In this document: piece after piece, positions 19,234 to 27,516 of the stretch
How the letters are laid out: the number at the start of each line of letters is the position of its first letter
Numbering within the stretch: position 1 is the first letter of the stretch
NCBI RefSeq assembly: GCF_004015795.1
Contig: NZ_ML137218.1
Coordinates: forward strand, 1,711,811 to 1,775,810
Length of the DNA: 64,000 nucleotides
Origin: Falsirhodobacter deserti
GTDB taxonomy: Bacteria; Pseudomonadota; Alphaproteobacteria; Rhodobacterales; Rhodobacteraceae
Direction: 5' to 3'
Notes under the pieces: generated by a model
What the model was told of the DNA's origin: nothing
What the model saw: the letters and a program-made list of their open reading frames with translations, nothing else
The model's database searches: none
Made by a program: the position numbers and the translations under genes

Positions 19234-20526
19234 ATGGCAACGGTTGATGACGTTCTGGCGATCGGGGGTGCGGGGCGCTTCCAGCGGCGATTGCTGGGAA
19301 TTTTCGGGCTGGTCTGGACAGCGGATGCGATGCAGGTCATCGCGGTCGGCTTTTCCGCCGCATCCATCGCGGCAACCTTCGGGCTGACGATCCCGCAGGC
19401 GCTGCAAACCGGCACTTTGTTCTTTCTGGGCATGTTTCTTGGGGCTGCGGCCTTCGGGCGGCTGGCCGACCGGATCGGACGGCGGCGGGTGCTGCTGATC
19501 ACCGTGGCACTGGATGCGGTGTTCGGCCTTTTGTCGGTTTTGGCGCCCAGCTTCGGCATCCTGCTGGCCTTGCGCTTCCTGACCGGCATGGCTGTTGGCG
19601 GCACGCTTCCCGTGGATTACGCGATGATGGCCGAATTCCTGCCGCCCAAGAACCGCGGTCGCTGGCTGGTCGGGCTGGAGGGGTTCTGGGCAGTCGGCAC
19701 CCTCATCATCGCGCTGACGGCATGGATCGCCAGCCTTCTGGGCATCACCGAGGCATGGCGCTGGATGTTTGCCGTTGCCGCCCTGCCCGCGCTGATCGGG
19801 ATCTGGCTGCGCCTGTGGATTCCGGAATCGCCGATGTATCTTCTGAAATCGGGCCGCGAGGATGAGGCGAAGGCCGTGTTGGCCCGCGTGCTGCACGTCA
19901 ACGGCCAGAAGATGCCCGACGGGGTGCGGCTTGACCTGCCGGCCCCCGCCCGCTTCACCCCCGCCCTGCGCCGCATGACGATGGCTGTGGCGGCGCTGTG
20001 GTTTCTTGTCTCGGTCGCCTATTACGGGGTGTTTGTCTGGGTGCCGGGGCAGCTTGCATCAGAAGGGTTCGGCTTCGTCCGCGGTTACGGCTTTCTGGTG
20101 GTCGTCGCGCTGGCGCAGCTGCCCGGCTATGCCCTTGCGGCCTATGGCGTCGAACGCTGGGGGCGCAGGCCGACACTGATCGGTTTTCTGCTGACCTCGG
20201 CCGCCGGATGCGCACTTTTCACCGTGGCCGGAAGCGATGCCCTGGTCGCCCTGTCGCTGCTGGTGATGAGCTTTGCATTGCTGGGCACCTGGGGCGCGCT
20301 TTATGCCTTCACGCCCGAGCTTTATCCCACCGGCCTGCGGGCCACGGGTATGGGCGGCGCAGGGGCGATGGCGCGTCTGGGCGGGCTTGCCGCCCCCTCG
20401 CTGGTCGGGCTGGTGGTGGCGCAGAGCTTCACGCTGGCCATCGGCCTGTTCGCGGGGCTGCTGCTGCTGGCGGCCCTTGCCGCCGCCACGATCCGCACCG
20501 AAACGCGCGGCGCAAGCATCGCATAA
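19234..20526 (+). CDS. MFS transporter (sugar-porter/SV2-like)
   Basis: 430-residue major facilitator protein with about 12 predicted membrane helices. The loop 2-3 signature GRLADRIGRRRVLL and the end-of-domain motif PESPMYLL place it with the aromatic acid:H+ symporter / sugar porter / SV2-like group. ATG 19234 has GGGAGGGG just upstream. The substrate cannot be read from sequence and the neighbours (msrA, trcR) give no metabolic hint. It is followed by a bidirectional hairpin. Confidence 0.88.
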   Translation: MATVDDVLAIGGAGRFQRRLLGIFGLVWTADAMQVIAVGFSAASIAATFGLTIPQALQTGTLFFLGMFLGAAAFGRLADRIGRRRVLLITVALDAVFGLLSVLAPSFGILLALRFLTGMAVGGTLPVDYAMMAEFLPPKNRGRWLVGLEGFWAVGTLIIALTAWIASLLGITEAWRWMFAVAALPALIGIWLRLWIPESPMYLLKSGREDEAKAVLARVLHVNGQKMPDGVRLDLPAPARFTPALRRMTMAVAALWFLVSVAYYGVFVWVPGQLASEGFGFVRGYGFLVVVALAQLPGYALAAYGVERWGRRPTLIGFLLTSAAGCALFTVAGSDALVALSLLVMSFALLGTWGALYAFTPELYPTGLRATGMGGAGAMARLGGLAAPSLVGLVVAQSFTLAIGLFAGLLLLAALAAATIRTETRGASIA

Positions 20527-20532
20527 CGAAAT

Positions 20533-20555
20533 CGCCCGGAGTTTTCCTCCGGGCG
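20533..20555. terminator. Bidirectional hairpin between MFS gene and trcR
   Basis: CGCCCGGAG (20533-20541) and CTCCGGGCG (20547-20555) form a 9-bp stem with a T-rich loop. It lies between two convergent genes and can serve both strands. Confidence 0.7.
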
Positions 20556-20561
20556 CTGGCT

Positions 20562-21311
20562 TTAGCGGCGATCGTCTTCGTCGTCTGCATCCCGTTCGTC
20601 GCCGGGAAGCGTGAAGAAGCTATCGGCATTGGAATAATCGACCGACTCTTCTTTCTCTTCCTCATCCTTGCGGGTGAAGATCTCGAACTCGGGGGCGACG
20701 CGGGGTTCGTCCTCGTCCATCGCCAGCGACTGTTCTGTGGACACCAGCTTGCGGCGTTCGTCATCGGACATGACCACGCCTTCTGCCGCCCGTTTGCGGG
20801 CAGCCTGCTGCACCTGCGAATCCAGTTCGGTTTGGCGGCACAGGCCCAGCGCGACGGGATCGATCGGCGTCATGGACTGGATGTTCCAGTGCGTGCGTTC
20901 GCGAATCGACTGGATGGTGGGCTTGGTGGTACCGACCAGCTTGGCGATCTGGCCGTCCGTCAGTTCGGGGTGGAACTTCACCAGCCAAAGGATCGCGTTC
21001 GGACGGTCCTGGCGCTTGGACAGCGGGGTATAGCGCGGGCCGCGGCGCTTGTCTTCGCCCTGGGCGGCAGCGTTGAACTTCAGCTTCAGCTTGTGAAGCG
21101 GGTTCTTCTGGCCCTTCTCGATCTCGGACGCATCAAGCTGGTTGTTGGCCACCGGATCGAAGCCCTTCACCCCCGTCGCCACATCGCCATCGGCAATGCC
21201 CTGCACCTCAAGTTCGTGCATTCCGCAAAAATCGGCGATCTGCTTGAAGGACAGCGTCGTGTTGTCGACCAGCCAGACAGCGGTCGCCTTGGCCATCAGG
21301 GGCTTCGTCAT
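20562..21311 (-). CDS. trcR: TrcR/DUF1013 cell-cycle transcriptional regulator
   Basis: 249-residue member of the DUF1013 family, conserved almost only in alphaproteobacteria. The N-terminal region (ATAVWLVDNTTLSFKQIADFC) and a central region (GQIAKLVGTTKPTIQSIRERTHW) each look like a helix-turn-helix. The C-terminal third is strongly acidic, ending DERDADDEDDRR. Annotated relatives are called cell-cycle transcriptional regulator TrcR. It is a monocistronic gene with a spacer of about 120 bp to the divergent RNase T2 gene. Confidence 0.88.
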   Translation of the reverse strand: MTKPLMAKATAVWLVDNTTLSFKQIADFCGMHELEVQGIADGDVATGVKGFDPVANNQLDASEIEKGQKNPLHKLKLKFNAAAQGEDKRRGPRYTPLSKRQDRPNAILWLVKFHPELTDGQIAKLVGTTKPTIQSIRERTHWNIQSMTPIDPVALGLCRQTELDSQVQQAARKRAAEGVVMSDDERRKLVSTEQSLAMDEDEPRVAPEFEIFTRKDEEEKEESVDYSNADSFFTLPGDERDADDEDDRR

Positions 21312-21431
21312 GAGGTTGCTCCTTTACACATCTCTCCCGCGCCGGGAAAACGGCTGCGGGCGGACCCGCGACTTTCGCTTTCGGGAATTGCCGCTGTATA
21401 TAGGTCATGGACACGGGAAGGGGAAGGGAAA

Positions 21432-22028
21432 ATGCGCCTTGCGCTGCTGCTGATCCTGCTGGCGCTGCCTGCACGGGCGCAAGCGTTCGACTATTACATC
21501 CTTGCCCTGTCATGGTCGCCCACATGGTGCCAGACCGATGGCGGCCCGCACGAGCCGCAGTGCCGGCAGGATTTTGGCTTCATCGTTCATGGCCTTTGGC
21601 CGCAATATGAAGAAGGCTGGCCGGAATGGTGCGAAACGGACGCACGCGGCCCCTCGCACGCAGATCGTGCGGCAATGGCCGATATAACCGATCCCGATCT
21701 GGCCCTGCACGAATGGCGCAAGCACGGAACCTGCACGGGATTGTCGGCCAGCGGCTATTATGCCCAGACGCGGAAGGCGTGGAACAGCGTGACGCTTCCC
21801 CCTGCCCTGCAATCCCTGCGACACGATCGCCGCCTTCCCGCAAGCGAGGTAGAAGAAGCGTTCCTGTCCGCCAATCCGCAGATGGTGGCCGATGGCGTGA
21901 CCGTCACTTGCGACGCGGGCCGGATCGACGAGGTACGCATCTGCATGACCCGTGATCTTGCCCCCCGCACCTGCGCGCCCGATGCGCGGCGCGATTGCAC
22001 CAGGACAGCCGTGATGCCGGGGCGTTAA
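21432..22028 (+). CDS. Ribonuclease T2 family protein
   Basis: Secreted or periplasmic endoribonuclease of 198 residues. The signal peptide (MRLALLLILLALPARAQA) precedes the two T2 catalytic blocks, CAS1 with FIVHGLWPQ and CAS2 with EWRKHGTC, both with their histidines intact, and several cysteines for disulfides. ATG 21432 has GGGAAGGGAAA immediately upstream. Its stop codon overlaps that of the convergent quinone oxidoreductase in the tetramer TTAA. Confidence 0.92.
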   Translation: MRLALLLILLALPARAQAFDYYILALSWSPTWCQTDGGPHEPQCRQDFGFIVHGLWPQYEEGWPEWCETDARGPSHADRAAMADITDPDLALHEWRKHGTCTGLSASGYYAQTRKAWNSVTLPPALQSLRHDRRLPASEVEEAFLSANPQMVADGVTVTCDAGRIDEVRICMTRDLAPRTCAPDARRDCTRTAVMPGR

Positions 22029-23023
22029 TCCCCCGGCATTTCCAGAACGATCTTCCCGATATGGGCAGAACTTTCCATCCGCGCATGGGCCTTCGGCGCA
22101 TCGTCCATCGCAAAGGTGCTGTCCATGACAGGCCGCACCTTGCCCGCCGCGATCATCGGCCAGACGTTCCGCTCCACCTCGGCGGCGATGCGGGCCTTGG
22201 CGAGGGTGCTTTGCGGACGAAGGGTTGATCCCGTGATGGTCAGGCGGCGGGTCATCACCTCTGTCAGGTTCATCTGCACCTTGGCGCCCTGAAGGAAGGC
22301 GATCTGCACCAGCCGCCCGTCATCGGCCAGCGACTTGATGTTCCGCGCGACGTAATCGCCCCCCACCATGTCGAGGATCAGGTTCGCGCCGCCCTCCATC
22401 CGCATGATCTCGACGAAGTCGCTGTCGCGATAATTGATCGCCTCGGCCCCCAGTTCGGCACAGGCATCGCATTTGTCATCGCTGCCGGCCGTGGCAAAGA
22501 CACGCGCGCCAACTGCGCTTGCGATCTGGATCGCGGTGGTCCCGATGCCGGAGGATCCGCCATGAACCAGAAACCGCTCCCCTGCCATCAGGCCGCCGCG
22601 CATCACCATGTTGGACCAGACGGTGAAGCATGTTTCGGGCAGGCAGGCAGCCTCGGCGAGTGAAAGGCCCTCGGGAACCGGCAGCGCGTGATCGGCCTGC
22701 GTGACCACATGCGTGGCATAGCCGCCGCCCGGAAGCAGCGCACAAACGGCGTCGCCTACCTTCCAGCGGGTGACACCCGGCCCCACCGCGGCCACATGCC
22801 CCGCACATTCCAGCCCCGGCAAGGGAGAGGCATCGGGCGGCGGCGCGTAAAGCCCCGCCCGTTGCAGCGCATCGGGCCGGTTCACCCCGGCAAAGGCCAC
22901 ACGGATCAGGATCTGCCCGTGGCTGGGCACGGGTGCGGGGACGTAATCGACCTTCAGCACCTCGGGCCCGCCATGTTCGGTGATGGCGACGGCGCGCATC
23001 ATCTCCGGAAGCTCTGTCGTCAT
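22025..23023 (-). CDS. NAD(P)H-quinone oxidoreductase, zinc-type/PIG3-like
   Basis: Medium-chain dehydrogenase/reductase of 332 residues without the catalytic zinc cysteines of alcohol dehydrogenases. It has the N-terminal GroES-like domain (GVNRPDALQRAGLY) and a Rossmann nucleotide-binding region (VHGGSSGIGTTAIQIA), closest to quinone oxidoreductases of the TP53I3/PIG3 type. The ATG at 23023 overlaps the end of the COQ9 gene by four bases (ATGA); the longer open frame would run deep into that gene. The two proteins are co-translated and may both act in quinone metabolism. Confidence 0.9.
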   Translation of the reverse strand: MTTELPEMMRAVAITEHGGPEVLKVDYVPAPVPSHGQILIRVAFAGVNRPDALQRAGLYAPPPDASPLPGLECAGHVAAVGPGVTRWKVGDAVCALLPGGGYATHVVTQADHALPVPEGLSLAEAACLPETCFTVWSNMVMRGGLMAGERFLVHGGSSGIGTTAIQIASAVGARVFATAGSDDKCDACAELGAEAINYRDSDFVEIMRMEGGANLILDMVGGDYVARNIKSLADDGRLVQIAFLQGAKVQMNLTEVMTRRLTITGSTLRPQSTLAKARIAAEVERNVWPMIAAGKVRPVMDSTFAMDDAPKAHARMESSAHIGKIVLEMPGD

Positions 23024-23679
23024 TGGGTGCGCCCGGGCATGTCCTGCGAAGTGCGGGGCGCGCGGATCCACGACAGCGGGGCGGCCATCGCCTTGGCAAG
23101 CGGATTGCCCGCACATTTCGCCTTCACCATCTCGATCCGCATCACGCCGGCGATCCGGCGGTCCAGAAAGTCCCACGTGGCCTGATTGCCGGCGCTGTCA
23201 TCGCCCAGCCAGAACAGCACGGTGGCGGCATAAACGCCCGAAAGGGTGGCGCGCTTGGTGTACCAGTTCACGTCATCGGACGTATCGCCCAGCGCCTGCC
23301 AGATGGAATCGGCCGTATGCCACACGGCCCGCGCCCCATCGCCCGCATGTTGCGGCAGTGCGAACAGCGTGGATCCGCGGCGAACGGCCTCCCTGTCGGC
23401 CTCTTCCAAGCGAAAGCGGATCAGGGCCGCCACCTTCTCGGAATAGCGCAAACCGTCCAGTTCGTTTCCCGCCGCCCGCTCGACCATCCGGGCATCACCG
23501 CGCCAGTGATAGGCCAGCGCAAGATCCACCGCGCCGCGCGGGAACAGCGCCCGCCCCAGCCCCGGCGACACGCCCGCATCGGCCAGCGCAGCCCGCAGTG
23601 TCGCCTCGGACCAGCCATCAAACGCGACATGTGCCAGCGCGGCGTCGATTACGGCGTTTTTCGCGTCTGTCGTTTCCAT
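23020..23679 (-). CDS. COQ9 family ubiquinone biosynthesis protein
   Basis: 219-residue all-helical protein with a TetR-like N-terminal fold and the COQ9 C-terminal region (DVNWYTKRATLSGVYAATVLFWLGD), the signature of COQ9/rpsU-divergent proteins. COQ9 binds lipid intermediates and assists COQ7 hydroxylation in ubiquinone synthesis. It is divergent from rpsU, a layout conserved in alphaproteobacteria. The ATG at 23679 has GAGG seven bases upstream and is preferred over the ATG six bases earlier. Confidence 0.92.
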   Translation of the reverse strand: METTDAKNAVIDAALAHVAFDGWSEATLRAALADAGVSPGLGRALFPRGAVDLALAYHWRGDARMVERAAGNELDGLRYSEKVAALIRFRLEEADREAVRRGSTLFALPQHAGDGARAVWHTADSIWQALGDTSDDVNWYTKRATLSGVYAATVLFWLGDDSAGNQATWDFLDRRIAGVMRIEMVKAKCAGNPLAKAMAAPLSWIRAPRTSQDMPGRTQ

Positions 23680-23761
23680 CGGCATACCTCGCTTGCAGTA
23701 GACAGGAGGGATATAGTGTCTTATATGAGCCCGGCCTGCACAATCGTGCAACTCTAGCTTA

Positions 23762-23782
23762 GGAAGGTGGTGACACCACATG
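23762..23782 (+). promoter_or_regulatory. Hairpin at the rpsU ribosome-binding site
   Basis: The Shine-Dalgarno GGAAGG (23762-23767) runs into a stem GTGGT (23767-23771) / ACCAC (23775-23779) with a three-base loop that ends directly before the ATG at 23780. The fold would partly mask the start. Whether it is used for S21 autoregulation is inference. Confidence 0.4.
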
Positions 23783-23986
23783 CAGGTCAGCGTTCGTGAC
23801 AATAACGTCGAACAGGCCCTCCGGGCCCTGAAGAAGAAACTTCAGCGCGAAGGCGTTTTCCGTGAAATGAAGCTCAAGCAACATTTCGAGAAACCGTCCG
23901 TGAAGAAAGCGCGCGAGCAAGCCGAGGCCGTTCGTCGTGCCCGTAAACTCGCCCGTAAGAAAGCGCAGCGCGAGGGTAACCTCTAA
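23780..23986 (+). CDS. rpsU: 30S ribosomal protein S21
   Basis: 68-residue basic protein of the small subunit that helps recognise mRNA start regions. The sequence is typical: [27 protein letters not shown] and a Lys/Arg-rich tail. The start follows AGGAAGGTGGTGACACCAC, and a strong terminator follows the gene. Confidence 0.97.
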   Translation: MQVSVRDNNVEQALRALKKKLQREGVFREMKLKQHFEKPSVKKAREQAEAVRRARKLARKKAQREGNL

Positions 23987-24020
23987 GACGCGTCAAAGCT
24001 GGACCTTCGGGTCATCGTTG

Positions 24021-24050
24021 AACCCCCTTGCCTTGGCTTGGGGGTTTTTC
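24021..24050 (+). terminator. Rho-independent terminator after rpsU
   Basis: AACCCCC (24021-24027) pairs with GGGGGTT (24040-24046) and is followed by TTTC. It is 35 bases past the rpsU stop and also faces the convergent Lrp-family gene. Confidence 0.85.
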
Positions 24051-24051
24051 G

Positions 24052-24510
24052 TTATACGGGAATGGCGGTCGTGCGGAACACCGTCTTCAGCGCGAAGGAC
24101 GAATGCATCTGCGCCACGCCCGGAAGCCGCGCCAGATGCTGGCGGTGGATGCGGGCGAAATCCTCGGTATCCTGCGCCACCACCTTCAGAAGATAATCGG
24201 CATTGCCCGCCATCAGGTGGCATTCCAGCACGTCGGGGATGCGCTGGACCGCCGCCTCGAACGCGGCCAGAACCTCATCCGCCTGCCCCGACAGCGTGAT
24301 TTCCACGAAAACCACGGTGGGGCGTTCCATCTTGCGGGCGTTCAGCAGCGCGACGTAACCGGCGATGAAGCCCTCTTCCTCCAGCCGCTGCACGCGGCGA
24401 TGGCAGGCAGAAGCGGACAGGTTTACCTGTTCGGCCAGATCGGCATTGGTGATGCGCCCCTGCCGCTGCAGGACGTTGAGGATGCGGCGATCGGTCGGGT
24501 CGAGTTTCAT
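24052..24510 (-). CDS. Lrp/AsnC family transcriptional regulator
   Basis: 152-residue Lrp-type regulator. An N-terminal helix-turn-helix (LDPTDRRILNVLQRQGRITNADLAEQV, continuing to SASACHRRVQRLEEEGFI) is followed by a RAM ligand-binding domain (VECHLM-like VLECHLMAGNADYLLKVVA). Members sense amino acids and control transport or catabolism; the ligand is unknown. The ATG at 24510 gives the usual length; a longer frame would reach into the end of mscL. Confidence 0.93.
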   Translation of the reverse strand: MKLDPTDRRILNVLQRQGRITNADLAEQVNLSASACHRRVQRLEEEGFIAGYVALLNARKMERPTVVFVEITLSGQADEVLAAFEAAVQRIPDVLECHLMAGNADYLLKVVAQDTEDFARIHRQHLARLPGVAQMHSSFALKTVFRTTAIPV

Positions 24511-24568
24511 CCGGGCGAACCTTTGGCTGACGGCACGGCCATACGCCGAAGCCGCCCGGATGGGAATG

Positions 24569-25021
24569 TCAAACCTGCGGCTTCTGCGCCAGAAGATCGC
24601 GGATCTGCACAAGAAGTTCCTCTTGCGTGGGGCCCTTGGGCACGGCCGGCGCTGCGACGGCTTCCAGCTGTTCCTTGCGGTGCGCGGCGTCCTTCACCCG
24701 GTTCACGATCTTCACCAGCAGGAACACCACGAAGGCGATGATCAGGAAGTTGATGACCGACATGATGAAGCTGCCATAGGCGAAGATCGCCGCACCCGAA
24801 GCGCGCGCCTGTTCAAGGCTGGCCTCCAGCGGAACGCTGCCCGACAGCACCCAGTAAAGGTTCGTGAAGTCGATGCCGCCGATGATCAAGCCGATCACCG
24901 GGTTGATCAGGTCGTTGACGATGGAATTGACGATGGCGGTGAATGCCGCCCCGATGATGATCCCCACGGCAAGATCCAGCACGTTGCCGCGTGCGATGAA
25001 CTTGCGGAATTCTTCAAGCAT
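24569..25021 (-). CDS. mscL: MscL large-conductance mechanosensitive channel
   Basis: Inner-membrane channel that opens under hypo-osmotic stress. The N-terminal amphipathic helix and first membrane helix read [20 protein letters not shown], followed by [15 protein letters not shown]; the second helix is [19 protein letters not shown]. Length is 150 residues, typical. It lies 58 bp upstream of the Lrp gene. Confidence 0.97.
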   Translation of the reverse strand: MLEEFRKFIARGNVLDLAVGIIIGAAFTAIVNSIVNDLINPVIGLIIGGIDFTNLYWVLSGSVPLEASLEQARASGAAIFAYGSFIMSVINFLIIAFVVFLLVKIVNRVKDAAHRKEQLEAVAAPAVPKGPTQEELLVQIRDLLAQKPQV

Positions 25022-25136
25022 GGTCTGCCCCCGTTATTTGCGTCACCCCGTGAGTATGCCACACAGCCCCCTTCTTTCGAGTGGGACGCCGCCCGCGAGC
25101 GGCATTTACATCCCTGGATGCCCGCAGCTTCATGAC

Positions 25137-25627
25137 CTCGTTGTAGCCTGGCAAAGCCTTTGCCAGAATCGGCCCCGTCGGCCGGCCGGTGGGCGAGCCG
25201 CCAAAGGGCTCAAGCGTGATCTCGTAAAGCTGCCCCTGTGCGGGCGCGGCGGGGGCGTCCAGCATATCGGTCCGGTCCGCTTCCAGAAGGCCCATGGGAA
25301 CGGGTCCCGTCTGCTGCGATTGCAGCGTCCAGACCTGCATCTGCCGCCCCTCGGGCACGTCGACCTCACTGACAAAGCGGATGCGGGCAGAGGAGTGCCG
25401 TAATCCTTCACCACGGCGCAGGCATTGCCGGCATCATCTATCAGGACCGCCACGACCACGGGTTCGGGACGAAGGACGGTGCTGCCGGTGTATAGCCCCA
25501 CCGCAAGCGCAAGGGCCGCCGCAAGGCCCGCCGGAAGGAAGCGGCGCAAGCGCGGTTGGCATGCTTGCGGCGCGGGGGCATTCCCCCAGCCGCCCTGTGG
25601 ACGGGGCAGCGGTTCCGCGGTCAGGTC
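25137..25627 (-). pseudogene. Anti-sigma-K factor (RskA-like) remnant, frameshifted and N-truncated
   Basis: The minus strand encodes, in one frame (from about 25627), a short cytoplasmic piece DRLLPLDLTAEPLP, a membrane segment (FLPAGLAAALALAVGLYTG) and the start of the extracytoplasmic RskA domain. Around 25385-25405 the homology moves to another frame, which continues ARIRFVSEVDVPEGRQMQVWTL to SPTGRPTGPILAK. The zinc-binding/ASD-like N-terminal part expected before this is missing. The fragment abuts the truncated sigma-factor gene, so one deletion probably removed the sigma C terminus and anti-sigma N terminus. I read it as a decayed gene; a sequencing error would explain the frameshift but not the deletion. 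Confidence 0.75.
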
Positions 25628-25850
25628 AAGCGGCAGCAGCCGGTCGCTGCAGGATGCGCTGGGCCACGCCCATCAGGCGGCCCCCCTCCAGTTCCATGAT
25701 GCGGCGCAGCGCGGACTGTTCGTCCCAAGCACAGGCCGCCAGCGCAATATCGCACCTGCCAGCGTCCTGGATGCAAGCTCCTCTTTCCGGTACGGGGCCG
25801 CTGAAGCCGGAGCGTTGCATGCCATCGTCGGTGAAGTCCAGTTGCAGCAT
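25626..25850 (-). pseudogene. ECF sigma factor, N-terminal fragment
   Basis: About 74 codons. The ATG at 25850 has AGGAG upstream. The part DIALAACAWDEQSALRRI plus ELEGGRLMGVAQRILQR matches region 2.1 of RpoE/SigK-like ECF sigma factors, after which the frame runs into PAAAA and a stop. Regions 2.4 and 4, needed for promoter binding, are absent. The position beside an RskA-like anti-sigma fragment supports the identification. It cannot act as a sigma factor. Confidence 0.72.
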
Positions 25851-25999
25851 TAGCGCTCCTTTTCGAAGGAATGAACACACCAAACCGATTGATTGGATGC
25901 AGCCACAAAATTCGTACCCGCCTGCATCCAGATCGCGCCTCCCGCGTGTCTTGGGGGGTACGGGCGGCAATGACCGACCCGCAACAGTAAGGACACAAG

Positions 26000-26769
26000 A
26001 TGATCAAACTGCACGCTGCCCTTGCCGGCACCACCCTTGTCCTTTCCGCACCCGCCTTTGCGGCCCCCGCTGCCGGGCTGGTCGATGGCGACACACTCGT
26101 GATATTCGACACCGACGCGCCGTCGGGCGTCTCGATGATGCAGGTCAGCGGCGTTGATGCGCTTGTCGGCATCGACTTCCGTCCGGCCAACGAAACGCTG
26201 GTTGGCGTGACGTCCGAAGGCCGGATCGTCATCATCGACACGGCACCCGGCGCGGCCACCGCGCTGTCCACGATGCCCCCCCACAGATGGCCGACATTCC
26301 CGCGAGCGTCGATTTCAACCCGATGGCCGACCGCCTGCGCCTGATGACCGGCACCACCAACCACCGCGCGAACATGGACATCGGAGAGGGTGACGGTCAA
26401 CGGCTCGCTCGCCTACGAGGACGGCGACATGCATGCCGGCGAGGCGCCCATGGTCGCAGCGGCGGCCTACACCAATTCCCATGGCAAGCCCGAGGCGACG
26501 GCGATGTATGACATCGACACCACCATCGGCGCACCGATCCGCCAAACCTCGCCCAATGACGGCACGCTGGCCGCCATTGGCAAGCTGGGCTTCGAGCTGA
26601 ATGACAAGGCGACCGCCTTCGATATCCAGACCACGGCAGACGGCGTGAACATCGCGTGGCCGGTCGCCTGCGGCACGATCCATACGGTCGATCTGGAACC
26701 GGCGCGGCGACCGAGGTCGGGATGATCAAAGGCGATCTGACCGACATCCCCGTGATATCGGCCATGTGA
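26000..26769 (+). pseudogene. DUF4394 domain protein, broken by several frameshifts
   Basis: A signal peptide (MIKLHAALAGTTLVLSAPAFA) and the start of a DUF4394 domain (DALVGIDFRPANETLVGV) are in one frame. The homology moves to a second frame near 26290 (NPMADRLRLMTGTTNHRAN), back near 26390 (VNGSLAYEDGDMHAGEAP to TDGVNIAW) and again near 26695, ending ATEVGMIKGDLTDIPV and TGA at 26767-26769. At least three frame changes make it a pseudogene. DUF4394 genes are often divergent from ECF sigma/anti-sigma pairs, so the three neighbours probably decayed as one unit. Confidence 0.8.
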
Positions 26770-26933
26770 AGGATCCTGCCCCTGACCGGAAACGGTCGGG
26801 GGCGATCTTCAAACGGGTGCGAACGAAGCCACGAGTCGACACGTGGCAGCGAAATGGCGTATTTCTTCAGGGCATCATCCCGATGCCGCACGGGCCTGCA
26901 CCGCCCGCTTCACGCCTTAACGCAAAGACGCCC

Positions 26934-27488
26934 ATGGCCCCCCGACCCAACAAGACCGACCGATCATCCAAGGGCTTCTTCGGTGTCGGCCTTTACCGCC
27001 CCAAGCACGCCCACAACATCGGGCAGGTCCTGCGCGCGGCAGACAACCACCGTGCCAGCTTCGTTTCCATCGAGGGCGGGAGGAGCGAGGACATCAGAAG
27101 CGCGGCCAACACCTTCGACACGCAGCTTTCGATGCCCGTCTACATGGTGGAGGATCTGTTCGATCACCGCCCCCACGGCACGCAGGTCGTCGTCATCGAC
27201 CTGATCGACGGGGCCACGGATCTGCGCACGTTCATCCATCCGCCGCGCGCCCTTTACATGTTCGGGCCAGAGGACGGAACGCTTGGCCGTGCGCATACCG
27301 GCCGCGCCCAGCACGTCGTTCATATTCCCACGAATGATTGCATGAACCTTGCCGCATCGGTGAATGTCGTTCTTTACGACCGGATGCTGAAGGAACATCT
27401 GGGCATGACCCATGCGCGCGAGGCCGCGCAGGCCAGGGCCCGCGCAGCGGCACGGACAAAGGCGGCACTGCGCGAACCTTCCGGCTGA
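26934..27488 (+). CDS. TrmH/SpoU family RNA methyltransferase
   Basis: SPOUT-fold RNA 2'-O-methyltransferase of about 184 residues. The N-terminal FFGVGLYRPKHAHNIGQVLRAA contains the SpoU motif 1 (Asn, Arg), motif 2 is in ALYMFGPEDGTL, and motif 3 is in HIPTNDCMNLAASVNVVLYD. An Ala/Arg/Lys tail ends the protein. The target nucleotide cannot be assigned. The frame opens at 26766 but the ATG at 26934 fits the family start; ATG 26883 is an alternative. It is convergent with the nitrate reductase gene. Confidence 0.9.
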   Translation: MAPRPNKTDRSSKGFFGVGLYRPKHAHNIGQVLRAADNHRASFVSIEGGRSEDIRSAANTFDTQLSMPVYMVEDLFDHRPHGTQVVVIDLIDGATDLRTFIHPPRALYMFGPEDGTLGRAHTGRAQHVVHIPTNDCMNLAASVNVVLYDRMLKEHLGMTHAREAAQARARAAARTKAALREPSG

Positions 27489-27516
27489 GGGGGCACGGGG
27501 ACCGCCCCGGAAACCC

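Noticed and set aside
19998-21431. Upstream part of a 676-codon plus-strand frame ending in the RNase T2 gene
   Set aside because: This part overlaps the MFS gene and trcR in other frames and has no homology. The real gene begins at 21432 with a signal peptide and ribosome-binding site.
27489-27516. Terminator between the RNA methyltransferase and nasA
   Set aside because: Only short G/C tracts can pair (CGGGG with CCCCG) with a three- or four-base loop and no T-run; support is too weak to list.
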